This document shows positions 8,846 to 18,481 of a stretch of DNA of 20,927 nucleotides, in pieces. Under the pieces are notes generated by a model, which did no database searches, was not told where the DNA came from, and was given only the letters and a program-made list of their open reading frames with translations. The first letter of the stretch is position 1, and the number at the start of each line of letters is the position of its first letter. The DNA comes from Reticulitermes lucifugus (Eukaryota > Arthropoda > Insecta > Blattodea > Rhinotermitidae): the NCBI GenBank assembly GCA_026260175.1, contig JAKCWW010005489.1, positions 15,337 to 36,263 of the forward strand. Reading direction: 5' to 3'. The position numbers and the translations under genes are program-made.

Positions 8846-9574
8846 CTACTCTTTGACTTTATTTCCTCCTTGATTCTTTCGCTTTTCCTTGATATTATTA
8901 GCTTCTTCAGTGGAAACAAAGTTTTTTTCTGAAATTGAATATTTCCTCGGTATTTTCGGTACTGGACTGTGCAGTGTAGTATTCAGAGTATTTAATGAAG
9001 GTCCTGCTGAGATAGGTAACGCATTTTGAGAGTCGGTTCCTGAAGTAGAGTGTGCACAAATCGGAGCCATATCTGGAGGTGCTGTTTCCATACAATTTAC
9101 ATTTTCACTGGTATTAGAAATGGAGAAGAAATATTCAGGCTCTCTGTTGCGGTTGAAAGGATAAGTACTTGTTGACTCAAAAGCACTTATATCAACATCC
9201 ACTGAAGCAGCTTTATTCCAAGCAAACCCGATAAGTCGCGCCATGTGATATCGCGTAATTTTCTTTTGTAAATTCTGATTCGTACAAGCTGCGGCTTCGT
9301 TTTTTAATTACTTTTTAAAGGCCCAAAAAAGCACATGTCCAAAGGCTGTAGGGTATGAGTACAGTGACGCGGTATATAAATGATATTGACGTTATTTTAA
9401 CTGCAGCCTGAAGCAGTAAATGGGAGCTGCAATGACCTTCCCTGAAGGTTTGTGTTTGAGGAACCGCTTGATGAATAGTTCGGTGCTAATGTACGAATAT
9501 TTTCGGTTCATGTACACAATTGCCCCTGGCGGTAAGATGATACAGCAATAGAACAGATAACTTTTAGTACTCAA
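8846..9574 (-). pseudogene. DDE_1 (pogo/Tigger-like) transposase, C-terminal part
   Basis: Reading the minus strand downward from 9574: a segment with YMNRKYSYISTELFIKRF and HKPSGKV (about 9430-9520) matches the central catalytic core of Tigger/Jerky-type transposases. NVNIIYIPRHCTHTLQPLD (about 9337-9395) matches the LPxHxTHxLQPLD motif. A continuous 132-residue stretch then begins at 9244 with LIGFAWNKAASV and AFESTSTYPFNRN, the typical C-terminal signature. The catalytic LLLDGHxSH motif expected between PSGKV and NVNII is not visible; that stretch is short and reads unrelated residues. A stop follows PFKK near 9320. The HTH DNA-binding region and first catalytic Asp are absent. The remaining C-terminus has an intact frame to its stop at 8846. 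Confidence 0.78.
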
Positions 9575-9620
9575 TAATATATGTGCACGACGTTTCCAAA
9601 TTTATTTGGAATTGTTTAAG

Positions 9621-10036
9621 TGCGGCATCTTTGTCTTAATTGTTTGCGGCGTCTGTCCCAATCTTCAGGTGGAGAAGTCGCACCTCCCCACCTGCCGAAC
9701 GGAATGAAGAACGTGACGGCTACATGATGTGAAAGGAAGGTCAACTACGCTCGAAACCTCTAATGTATCGTGATTATATAGTTACGTCGATTGGAACTAA
9801 TTAAGACACATTTCGTGAAAACTAGAAAAAAAGTTCGAGCATAAAATTAATAAACTCACTACATAAAATCAGTCATAAGTGTTGCAAAACAACGCCGATA
9901 TTTACCCTGTTCACTCCCAACACCTCTCTAGACTCACTGAATGTGAATATGTGCTGCGATCTGCAGAGAATTGCCAGGACACACTAAACTAAAAAATGCG
10001 GCGTCCCTCTCGCCGCTTCAGCTCTCCCGGAGTTAC
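9621..10036. repeat. right subterminal reiterated motifs of the pogo-like element
   Basis: Inverted-orientation copies of the same motif at 9621-9635 (TGCGGCATCTTTGTC), 9646-9659 (GCGGCGTCTGTCCC) and 9998-10010 (GCGGCGTCCCTCT), leading into the terminal repeat ending at 10036. The sequence between is AT-rich and non-coding. Confidence 0.6.
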
Positions 10037-10040
10037 TATA

Positions 10041-10449
10041 TACGAGTACATGCCTAATGCGAGCTGCATGAATGGCTAGTTATGAATCTTAGTTACTAAT
10101 ATCCCCCACAAGAAAGGGAATAGAAAATTAACAAGAGAGGCAATGTACGTATAAACGTAATACTGAGTCGCGTTCACGTAACAATTGTTGCAGTGGAAAA
10201 GCAATACGTATTAAATATTATGAGTGTGTGCCTACAGCTTTAGGCATTGTCCTGCGTGGCAGCGCCTAGCATGCACGAGCGTTTCCCGCCCACTGACTTG
10301 AGCAGAATAACACATGTATCCAAATGGGGTTGTCTTGAGTGGCAGCGTGTAGCGGGCTAGCGTGTTAAACGGACGCTCTGGTAAGCAGCAGCGACCAAAC
10401 TTATTTCTTCGCGGCTACCTAGTCGCTCGTGTGGGCGGCCCCGATAAGG
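10041..10449. other. spacer, GC-richer right half, nothing recognised
   Basis: The part from about 10240 to 10440 is richer in G, C and CpG than its surroundings. No ORF, terminal repeat or known element was identified. It could be an LTR fragment or the tail of an unknown repeat. Confidence 0.35.
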
Positions 10450-10462
10450 AGTGCTGGTAAGA

Positions 10463-12371
10463 TCATTCATCATAGCCTCTTCCAAAGCGAGTGCTCCACA
10501 AAGTGCGGTCTAGTGCTTCCTCTTTCAATTTACAGTACCGTATCTTTTCGTTAAGTTCATCCAGTAGCTGCTTACGCCTTCTTCCTCGTCTTCTTGTCAC
10601 TTCTAGCATTCTCTCTACCTTTCCTTCAGTTACGTGTTTTAGAAAGCAGTTCCTACGCAAGATGTGACCAATTCATTTAGTCTTCTTTTTGTAGTTTGTA
10701 GGATATTCCTCTCCTCCTTGACTCATTGTAAACCTTCTTCCTTTCTCACGCGATCGGTCTACCTGATCTTCTCCTTCTTTCTGCAGAACCATACTTCAAA
10801 ACTTTCCAGGTATTTTTGATCTACTTTCCGAAGTGTCCAATTTTCAGCACCATATAAAGGTATGCTCGAAATGTAGCACTTTAGTAGTTTCTTCCTTGAA
10901 TTTAAGTCCAATTTGTTGGTGAAAAGATTCTTCTTCTTGTTGAATGCTTGTCTTGCCATGGAATTGCTGGATTTAAATTCACTGGTACATCTTGCGTCAT
11001 TTGTTATCATGCTACCCAGATATTTGAAATATTCCACATTCTCCCGCTGTTTTTGATCTGTCATAATCTGTATTGGGGATGGTTGCATTGAGATTCTCAT
11101 CACCTTCAATTTTACACATTCATTTCCATTCCATAGCGTTTTCCAGTTTCAATTACTCTATGAATTATGCCCTGTAGCACCGTTTCTTCCGTAGACCATA
11201 ATACAAGTTCATCTGCATATCTCAAAGTGCGAATTACGTTTCGTTTTTTTTTGAAGTCTCCAAACCCTTCAAGAGCTTCCACGGTAAGGTACTCGCTGTA
11301 TACGTTGAATGGAATGGGTGACAAGCAGGATTCTTGTCTCAATCCTCTTACAATCTTCACACTTATCAGTTTTATTTTAACACTCTTATTCATGTACAAT
11401 TTGCTGATCAATCTTCTTTCGCACCAAGTCTATACCAATTCTCTTTAGGATCTGTATTAATTTGGTCCAGTTGACACTGTCAAATTTGTTTTGTCAGTCT
11501 ATGAAGGAAGCACACAATTCCCCATCTATGTCCAATATTCGTTCTGATATTATTCTTAGCATCCCAATTGCATCCCTAATTCCTTTTCCTCTTCTAAATC
11601 CAAGCTGATCTTCTCCAAGAGCATCATCAGTCTTCCTTTCAATCCTTCTTCTAAGTATCCTCGCTACTATCTTTGCTGCATGTGCGAAGGTCGCTGCATT
11701 TTGTAGCTTTGGGCTTCTTCTATAACGCAATTATTGTATCTTCCATGAAATCTCTGGGCCACTTCCCAGTTATATATAAGACGTTGATCAGCTGTGTCAT
11801 AAGTCTGAGACCTTCTTCTCCCAACAATTTGAGTACATCCCCAGGTACATCATCATACACTGTAGCCTTCTTGTCCCTCATCTCCTTGATAGATTTTTCC
11901 ACTTCACTTTTCAAAATATAAGGACCTTTCTCGTCTTCATCTACTTCAGCTTCAGGTTCCAGTTCTAGGTGTTCTGGTCGATTAGCTCGGTCGTAGAGCT
12001 GTGTAATATAATTATTCGAAATTTGCAGTACTCGTCTTGATATATTATTATATCCCTTGAGAGTCTTCGATGCCAATGATTTGAATCCCATGGTTTTGTT
12101 TCCAACCTAGTTTCTTTGTCTTCATGTACATTAGATCATAACGTCCTGTTGTTTGAAATTCTATGATCTCGTCGCATATGCTCTCAAGATACTCGTTCTT
12201 GGCGTCGTTCGTTGCTCTTTTGAATTCGTTTCTCAGTGTTCTGTAGTTCTGCCTTCCTTCCTTCTTCGTGGTTGACATTCTTTCACTTCCTTCATTCATC
12301 CATTTTACTGAACATCTCCTGTGTAATCCATGGCTTTCTTTCTCTCTTCTCGACTTTTCCAACCAAATCAC
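10463..12371 (-). pseudogene. RTE-like reverse transcriptase and C-terminal region
   Basis: Upstream to downstream on the minus strand: a basic linker (MDE-like start, NYRTLRNEFKRATNDAKNEYL, 12180-12260); KSEVEKSIKEMRDKKA and DDVPGDVLK (about 11825-11915), the fingers; HAAKIVARILRRRIE and LGFRRGKGIRDAIG (about 11565-11680), the palm entry; CASFID then a stop where FIDW is expected (about 11490); RGLRQESCLSPIPFNVY (about 11300-11350); RYADE (11208-11222), where the catalytic YADD has lost its second Asp; ENVEYFKYLGSMITNDAR (about 10990-11045), the thumb; LYGAENWTLRKVDQKYLESFE (about 10795-10857); and a tail with RRGRRRKQLLDELNEK ending GRGYDE at 10463. At least four frame breaks separate these blocks. 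The family is clear, the copy is non-functional. Confidence 0.8.
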
Positions 12372-13135
12372 TCATAGTGTGTAACAACCATTTCTTGATG
12401 TTGTTCCTCTGCAATCCTACATTCCCACTTTCACATTTGATTGCACCAAGTTTTCTTCTAGACTATCGTGCACTTTCTGTCGTAAATATATTATTTCTCC
12501 AAATTCCACCTTCCTTCTCGCTTTTGGAACGTTATGATATTATTCAATCTGATGCAGTTCTTTGCATCCAGTAAATTGTTGTCAAAGTCAATATCTGCTC
12601 CAGGCAGTGTCTGCACATCCTTCATACTGTTCCTGAATCGCCGTTTCACAAGTATATAGTGCAATTAATGTCGACTCTGAACCCCTGGTGTTTTCAAGGT
12701 GTACAATCTTGTTTTGGGTTTCTTGAGCCATGTGTTGATTATAGCAAGTCCATTTCTTTCACAGAAGTGAATACGCATTTGACCTCTCTGATTTCTCCTT
12801 CCCAGTCCTTATGGTCCAGCAATGTTGTGATATGCTTTATTTCCAACCACACTCTTCCAATTCCCCATTATAATGGTGTTTGTGTCGGCTTTTCCATTCT
12901 CTTAAAAAATTTCTTCATTTGTATGATACAGCTCTCCCACTTTGTCATTTCATACTCAGATGTTGGTATGTATAATTGCAATATTAAACCAGTTACCGGT
13001 TCTGCCTTCAACGTAACAGCAATGATTCTGTCACTACACACGCTTATCGTAACAACACTTTTCGCTATGCTTTTGTGCACCACTATTACCTTCCCTCTTT
13101 CAGCCCTTTCATCCGTTCCACCGCACTTCACTATT
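12372..13135 (-). pseudogene. apurinic-type endonuclease domain of the RTE-like LINE
   Basis: The N-terminal nuclease of the element nicks the target to start reverse transcription. A minus-strand stretch 12868-13131 reads GKVIVVHKSIAKSVV and DRIIAVTLKAEPVTG, then YIPTSEYE, matching the middle of RTE endonucleases. Further down, FCERNGLAIINTWLKKP and a YT-containing strand (about 12680-12765) match the NGLxxxNTxFKKP block. Near 12572-12600 the conserved SDHNLL active-site motif reads FDNNLL, so the catalytic His is replaced by Asn. Several frameshifts lie between blocks, and the stretch from about 12372 to 12560 is the degenerate connector to the RT. Confidence 0.72.
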
Positions 13136-13139
13136 GCCT

Positions 13140-13750
13140 AGAAGAGACAGTGCGTTTTTCTGCTTTTCCTTCTTCAAACTTTCGAGTTTTCCTCCTTGAT
13201 GCGAGGTCCTTAAGTTTCATATTCATATCTTGAAGCTGTGATTTTCCTTCTGCTCCTGCTTCTGTTTGTAGTCTGAGTAACTCCCACCGCGTGGTGTCTC
13301 TTCTAGAAACACTGCCACCGGAGATCCGATTGGGGGAGTTGTTTACCTCCGGATTGTTTTGTCTCCAGAGGAAGCATCTCGTATTTGTCTCTGTTTCTGG
13401 AAGAGACTATCCAGTATAGTAATAATGTGGTAGTTTTTCCATATACTTTCCACATCTCAGTACAGCAGCCGTTGAAACCACTCTGGTTACGCCTGTTGCT
13501 ACCGGATCATGAACCACCTCCAGCATCAATTGCTCTTTGCTTCAAGTAGCTGCTGATGTCGCTTCCGGCATCACGGAAATTTTATTGGATTTCCCATCTC
13601 CAAGGCATCTCCCTCCGTCTAGTTCCTACCCTCTTGATTTGTCCTGCTTGGAAAACCCTACTGGCAATCCTACTCAATCTCAGGGTCACTGGAACTCACG
13701 AGCCCCTCCACTACGACAAGGTGGAGATGTGAATGGAGGGTATGTATGAT
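13140..13750 (-). pseudogene. 5' leader / N-terminal region of the RTE-like LINE
   Basis: On the minus strand a short frame starts at an ATG near 13574-13576 with MPEATSAAT. After a stop it continues with KEQLMLEVVHDPVATGVTR and VVSTAAVLRCGKYMEKLP (about 13430-13545). A later basic, glutamine-rich piece (about 13150-13240) precedes the endonuclease. I recall similar leader peptides in related insect copies; their function is unknown to me. Stops interrupt the frame at least twice. Confidence 0.55.
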
Positions 13751-14825
13751 TAGACAGACTTTATTTAAAGCAACATATAACAAAGTTATAATCACAAAAT
13801 AAATATGTTTAATTTATATTGTTTTCACCTAGGATGCTTTGTGCAATGAATTTTTCATTTTTAGAACATCGCATGTTTGTGACCATTGTCAGAAGGCATA
13901 CAAAGCCAAGATATTCGTCGACAAAACTGGAAAAATGGAAACGTCCATCAGGTAAAAAAAAAAAGGAATGGGACCGCTCGAATAAAAAATTATCTACATT
14001 TGCAGTGACTTTCCAGTAGAGCAGAAAATGTGTTTCACGTACCTGCTTTATTGCTACGAGTTCTTTTTCTTTTGTCTACATGCTGATACACACTTCGCTT
14101 TCTTCAAATTAAAATAATTTTGAAATTCGAAAACATTTCAAGTTTTTATTTATTTTAATCTAATTAATCTAGATTTATCTGTTTGATTTCAAAGGCTAGA
14201 AACTCCTTGCTTTGAAAGCAAAATGTCTGGGGATTGTTAGCTTTCAAACAATTCTTGAAACGTATACATGCCAATTATTTGGTTCGTACCAACGTTTTGA
14301 AGCTTCGCTTTATTGTTTTACTTCTTAATGCTTGCAAGGTTTAAAAAAAGACTCTCCTTAACAAGAAGCTCGGTAAAATATTTATTGCATTTTAAGCAGC
14401 AGAAAAAGAAGACTCTAAAGGTCGATCAATATTTGCTATCGTAAACTAAACACTATAAACGGTTAAACACATGTTTGTTTTTGGTGTATATACAGAAATT
14501 ATACAATTATTGAGGATTCCGTTTTGGTGGCATATGCTGCATCGCTGGATAACATTCACGACTTTTTGAGGCAAAGTAATATTCTCATCTTCTAGTAAAG
14601 AAATTTCCTAGACGTTTCGAAATTTGAATATTAGGACAGCAACACCGCTTCGAAAACCTTAGAACTCGCATATAGCTTAGTACCAATAGTGGTGAATGCG
14701 CGTATAAAACAAAGTATTGCAGACTTTATTAAAAATATTATCTAAGCAATATTGGTTTAATTGTGATTCAGGCGAGACACTTGACCTTGAAGCGATATTG
14801 TGTATATTTTGGATCAATACATAAA
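13751..14825. other. AT-rich spacer, nothing recognised
   Basis: No terminal repeats or coding signatures. The open stretch at 13819-14019 is Lys-rich only because of A-rich sequence and resembles no family I know. Confidence 0.4.
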
Positions 14826-14827
14826 TA

Positions 14828-15175
14828 CAGTAGAACCTCGGTTATCCGAACTTCGCTTAACCGAATCTCGGGTTAACCGAAAATGGCCGACGTGTTATTG
14901 ATAAAGCGGTGGGGGGACATTGTAGGCAAAAAAGTTGAGAAAAAAGTTACAATTAAAATATCAAATTTTTCGTAGAAATTTGTAATGTTGTATTGTATCT
15001 GCAAATATCATACAGTTTCTTGTGCCATAAACTTTATTAACGTAAGACGTGTTTCTGAATAAATGTTATTTATATTGCACCTTATCACGTCAAGCCGAAT
15101 TTCCGAGTTATCCGAAATCTTGCTTATCCGAAATCTGGTCCGCTCCCTTGATTTAGGATAATCGAAGTTCTACTG
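14828..15175. mobile_element. Tigger-like MITE
   Basis: 348-bp element with 20-bp terminal inverted repeats: CAGTAGAACCTCGGTTATCC at the left and the complement of CAGTAGAACTTCGATTATCC at the right (18/20). TA dinucleotides flank it at 14826-14827 and 15176-15177. Further TTATCCGAA / TTAACCGAA copies lie just inside both ends. This terminus is characteristic of Tigger/pogo elements. The interior is non-coding, so it is non-autonomous. Confidence 0.88.
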
Positions 15176-15177
15176 TA

Positions 15178-16560
15178 TAAATAATGAACAACACGTACAC
15201 GGCCAACCTACAGAAAGTGACTATACCAAAATACAAGAAAAAAGGTTTACGGATCTAGGTCTTCTGAAGTGTGACTTTTTTTAGATATGGCCTCCTGAAA
15301 AATAAAGAAAATGCTCAAAGTGTCCACGCTTCAACGCTGGACGTTCCACGTCTGAACAGTGACTGGCTGGAAAATTCCGATTGTGCTGTGAATATCAAAT
15401 ATATTCTGTACTCGTTGTTCCAAGTCCTGTGCGTCACTGACTTCTGCAGCATAACAGTAGAATATCTGTCCTCATAGCAGATAGATGAAGATAGGACTGG
15501 AGAAAGTTACTCAACAATCAGCTGCAAAATATCAGTATGCCTGTTAGTACTTTGGCACTCCAACTGGAATAGTTTCATTGAATGGTCAACGACATACTAA
15601 GAATACGACGCCTCGTGAAGTGGCTGTGTTCCCGTTCTCAGTTAAAAAGTGTTGGGAAGAAGCCTGCGAACAGAAATTTATCTCATATGCTTACTTATTG
15701 GCGTACTTACTTTCTAAAAAGGCAAGAAGTATGTTTTTGAGATCATCCTACTCTCTCTGTGTGCCTCTCATTTAAACTGTTTGAAAAACTTAACTTCAGA
15801 AAAGCTGGTATGAACGTAATGTCATTTGACATGCCGAAGCCTGAAGTTTTAATTTCCTGCAAACTGTAATAATAATAATATGTCGCAGATGCAAACGTGT
15901 GAGTTGGGAGTAACACATTCTTTTAGTCCTCAGATGTTGAAGGAATATTTTTGTATAATGCGAAAATCGAAGATGGATGCCGTGCAAAAATTACTTTTAG
16001 ATTTATCTTTGATTGCTTTAACAAATGAACCGTAGGAACTGGCATATGGAACTAGAAATGAACACGTATGAGCATGTCTGTGTATTTTATAAGAAAAGTT
16101 GCTTGCAAGTGAACAATTACAAACATGGTGACGAGATGCGCATATTTGAGATTATTTATGACGAATTTAACGTGAACAGATTCGGTATTTCAGTAGGCTT
16201 AATAAGTTATTGACAAATATAAAGTAAACAGCAATAGTAGTATTAAAACTTAGGCCTTGCATAGACCTAGGAATATATGCAATGGGAAAGTAATCTTTCA
16301 GCCTTGTCGAAACGCCTTATTTCCTATCAAAGAATATAAGTAGGCCAAAAGTGGTACCTAAATATGTGTAATGAATTCGATTGCCTCGGGATGGATGCAC
16401 CTTTCTAAGCACAGGTGTGGAAATCCTTCGTCAGCGTAAAAATATAAATTGCTGGAAAAAGTGAATGAATGACAAATAGACTAACTTATATAAATGACCC
16501 TGTGTCATTTATCGCTTTTTGGGTTAGGTGGATGATCGACTGGCTAGTTACTTATTGAAT
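15178..16560. other. spacer without recognisable genes
   Basis: Contains short open stretches (15271-15477 and 15578-15775, plus strand) and AT-rich DNA. The second stretch has faint resemblance to the N-terminal part of a pogo-like transposase but not enough to call. Confidence 0.35.
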
Positions 16561-16562
16561 TA

Positions 16563-16732
16563 CAGTCGAACCCGGTTATAACGAAGTCGGTTTATGCGAC
16601 ACCTCGTCTATAGCGTCAGATTTTCTGTGGTACCAATTAATTCCTCACTGTTAACCATAACACTATAGTCTCTCCTTTATGACGACACAAAATATTCAGT
16701 CCCTTTCATGACGTTATAACCGAGTTCAACTC
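16563..16732. mobile_element. TA-flanked MITE, Tc1/mariner or pogo type
   Basis: 170-bp element between TA dinucleotides (16561-16562 and 16733-16734). The left terminus CAGTCGAACCCGGTTATAAC is an inverted repeat of the right terminus: 18 of 21 positions match when the next base is included. Interior GTTATA/TATAGC motifs are scattered in both orientations. It is non-coding. The CAG start and TA target fit a pogo- or Tc1/mariner-mobilised MITE; it is a different family from 14828-15175. Confidence 0.78.
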
Positions 16733-16778
16733 TACTTACTTAACTTAACATTGTATTTACCATGCATTTTTTCAATTA

Positions 16779-17039
16779 AGATATATTCATTAAACACCAA
16801 CTAATGCAAATAAATTTTATTCACAATAGTTTATTCTTAAAATTCCCCTATACGTATTTCGGTGGTTACATATACGGATGTAACCACATACGTAATAACT
16901 GTATGGTCTATGATGAATAATCTCTGCGACCCCCTGAAGATGGTGGTTTAAACCACCGAAATATTTATAGGGGAATTTTAAGAATAAACTATTGTGAATA
17001 AAATTTATGTGCATTAGTTGGTGTTTAATGAATATATCT
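16779..17039. repeat. near-perfect 89-bp inverted repeat with hammerhead-like centre
   Basis: Arms 16779-16867 and 16951-17039 are reverse complements with 86 of 89 positions matching, separated by an 83-bp centre. The centre contains a smaller palindrome, GGTTACAT...ATGTAACC (about 16863-16886). The right arm and centre carry a hammerhead-like core. There is no coding capacity and no clear target duplication. It may be a pair of inverted PLE terminal repeats, a foldback element, or a miniature element related to PLEs. Confidence 0.85.
16930..16973 (+). ncRNA. hammerhead-ribozyme-like motif, best preserved copy
   Basis: Stem I CCCC (16930-16933) pairs with GGGG (16970-16973). The core CTGAAGA is at 16934-16940. 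Stem II GGTGG/CCACC (16942-16957) can extend to seven pairs. GAAA is at 16958-16961. Stem III is ATA/TAT with a two-base loop, and the cleavage triplet ATA ends at 16969. Every invariant core base is present. The one deviation is an extra T (16941) between the core and stem II, also seen in the PLE repeat at 4369-4408. Minimal stem III is known from hammerheads of Penelope-like elements, which may work as dimers. Cleavage is predicted after 16969. Confidence 0.6.
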
Positions 17040-18478
17040 ACTTGCTTAGTTGGCTGTTTAACGTGTTAGTCTGTCAATCGACGGTATCACCAGTCTTCAT
17101 ATAAATGCCAGTGAAGTCTGACAAAATACTCAGGCATCGAAAGACATATCGAATTCTGCACAACATAATTGTTTAATCATTTAAAGCACACTGGTTATTA
17201 TGCATAACAGCTGCATCAATATTAGAAACACTAAACTTTGCCCACATAGTGTACGACTTTCACGGGGAACAAGGATTCTGTTCGTATATATAAAGCGCTA
17301 ACAGGCTGATCTTTGTAATGGAAGCTATGAGTTTTCTGGGGTAAGATCTCAGTTTTAAATTCTGTGACGCTAGATTTTTACTTCGCATTTTCTTATACTC
17401 CAGGGACCATCTAAGGTTTTGTAAGAGAGTTATATTTACCAGCCCAAGTATCGTATTGTACAGCATTAAAACTGGCAACGGATTTCGAGGTGTTACTGTT
17501 ACTTCACTTTATCTGCTGTATCACTCCTACGGGTATGACGTTAATCTCTGATAATGCTGATAACTGTTTTTGATAACGATAGAAACCACCGCGGTACAAG
17601 CTGCAGATTACAGCCGACAGTCTGCAGATGTGAAATTATTTCATCGACATGTGGACTTCATACTTTAAGACTGTCATAAATGAAATGCTAGAAACATGGA
17701 GTTAAGGTACGTTTATTTTGCTTATAATTATTAATGTAAGAAAGGTGGAAAAAACTCACAAGAAAGTACTTTAAATTTGCACTTTTTCCTAAAGGTAAAA
17801 TTTATAGGGTGAATAATTCAAGCAAAAAAATATGGATGGAATGTGTAATACACCTCTCAATATAAGAAATTTCTAAAATTATCTAATCGGAAATACTCAA
17901 AGGAAGAAATCGCTTAGGCACAAGGCGTGTAGAGGGTAAAATTATTACTATTAATTCTAGATAAACATAAAGTGAAAGTGTAGAGTAAAGTGAATTTTGT
18001 GGGCTCGTCTCTGTGTGTACGTGTGGGTCTATTGTTCCTCTATTGTACGGTTCCCCTTTTACGCTGCCTAATTGACTTAGTGTTGTAGAGTCCTTCTTGA
18101 GAAGCTAATAGGTACTCAGTTAGGCAAAACAAATCCCCAAATGTTATGGAACCCTCATGGTTTATTACCGTGTTCTCACAAGTCCAGTGTTAGTTCATAA
18201 ACTGAGTCAGATTAATTTAGTCCCTAGTTTATTGTCTCTTTCCTTAAGGCCCGTTTGTTATTTTCCTTCCATCTAAGGGTAGGTTATGCAAGCGCTTTCT
18301 TTAGTCAGATTTTTCCATCAAAATCTTCTACACATTTGTCTTCTTTTCCATGCGTGACACATGTATCACCGTTCTCACTCTCCCTGGTTTAATCACTCGA
18401 ATAATAAGTGGGGAGGAGTAGAAGTCATTATACTCTACATTATGCAATTGTCTCCAGGCTCATATTGCATCCTCCCTT
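17040..18478. other. spacer without recognisable genes
   Basis: AT-rich, with no terminal repeats seen. Open stretches such as 17260-17478 (minus strand) have no recognisable features. About 18000-18350 is pyrimidine-richer and could be a fragment of an unknown repeat. Confidence 0.35.
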
Positions 18479-18481
18479 TTA

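Larger units (their letters stand above)
8121..10036 (-). mobile_element. internally deleted pogo/Tigger-like DNA transposon
   Basis: The termini are inverted: GGGTAATTCCGGGAGAG follows TATA at 8117-8120, and the complement of GTAACTCCGGGAGAG precedes TATA at 10037-10040. The 2-bp length difference leaves the exact first base uncertain; a TA target site is expected for this superfamily. The minus strand carries the C-terminal part of a DDE_1 (pogo/CENP-B-like) transposase. The N-terminal DNA-binding domain and the first half of the catalytic core are missing. Several copies of a GGGAGAGAYGCCGCT-like motif lie in both subterminal regions. Confidence 0.75.
10450..13750 (-). mobile_element. near-full-length RTE-type non-LTR retrotransposon
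   Basis: About 3.3 kb on the minus strand with, in order, a 5' leader (about 13140-13750), an apurinic-type endonuclease, an RT and a C-terminal region. The 3' end is a short ATGATGAATGAT tract at about 10464-10475. A single EN-RT ORF, ~3.3 kb length and a microsatellite-like 3' end instead of poly(A) fit the RTE clade. The leader contains a CACCTTGTCGTAGTGGAGGG segment (about 13703-13722) that I recall from the 5' ends of related insect copies. Many stops and frameshifts show it is inactive. Target duplications were not found, so both ends are approximate. Confidence 0.75.

Noticed and set aside
12236-13141. Plus-strand ORFs of 112 and 160 codons
   Set aside because: They are antisense to the RTE endonuclease and linker; their Ser/Leu-rich content mirrors the opposite strand.
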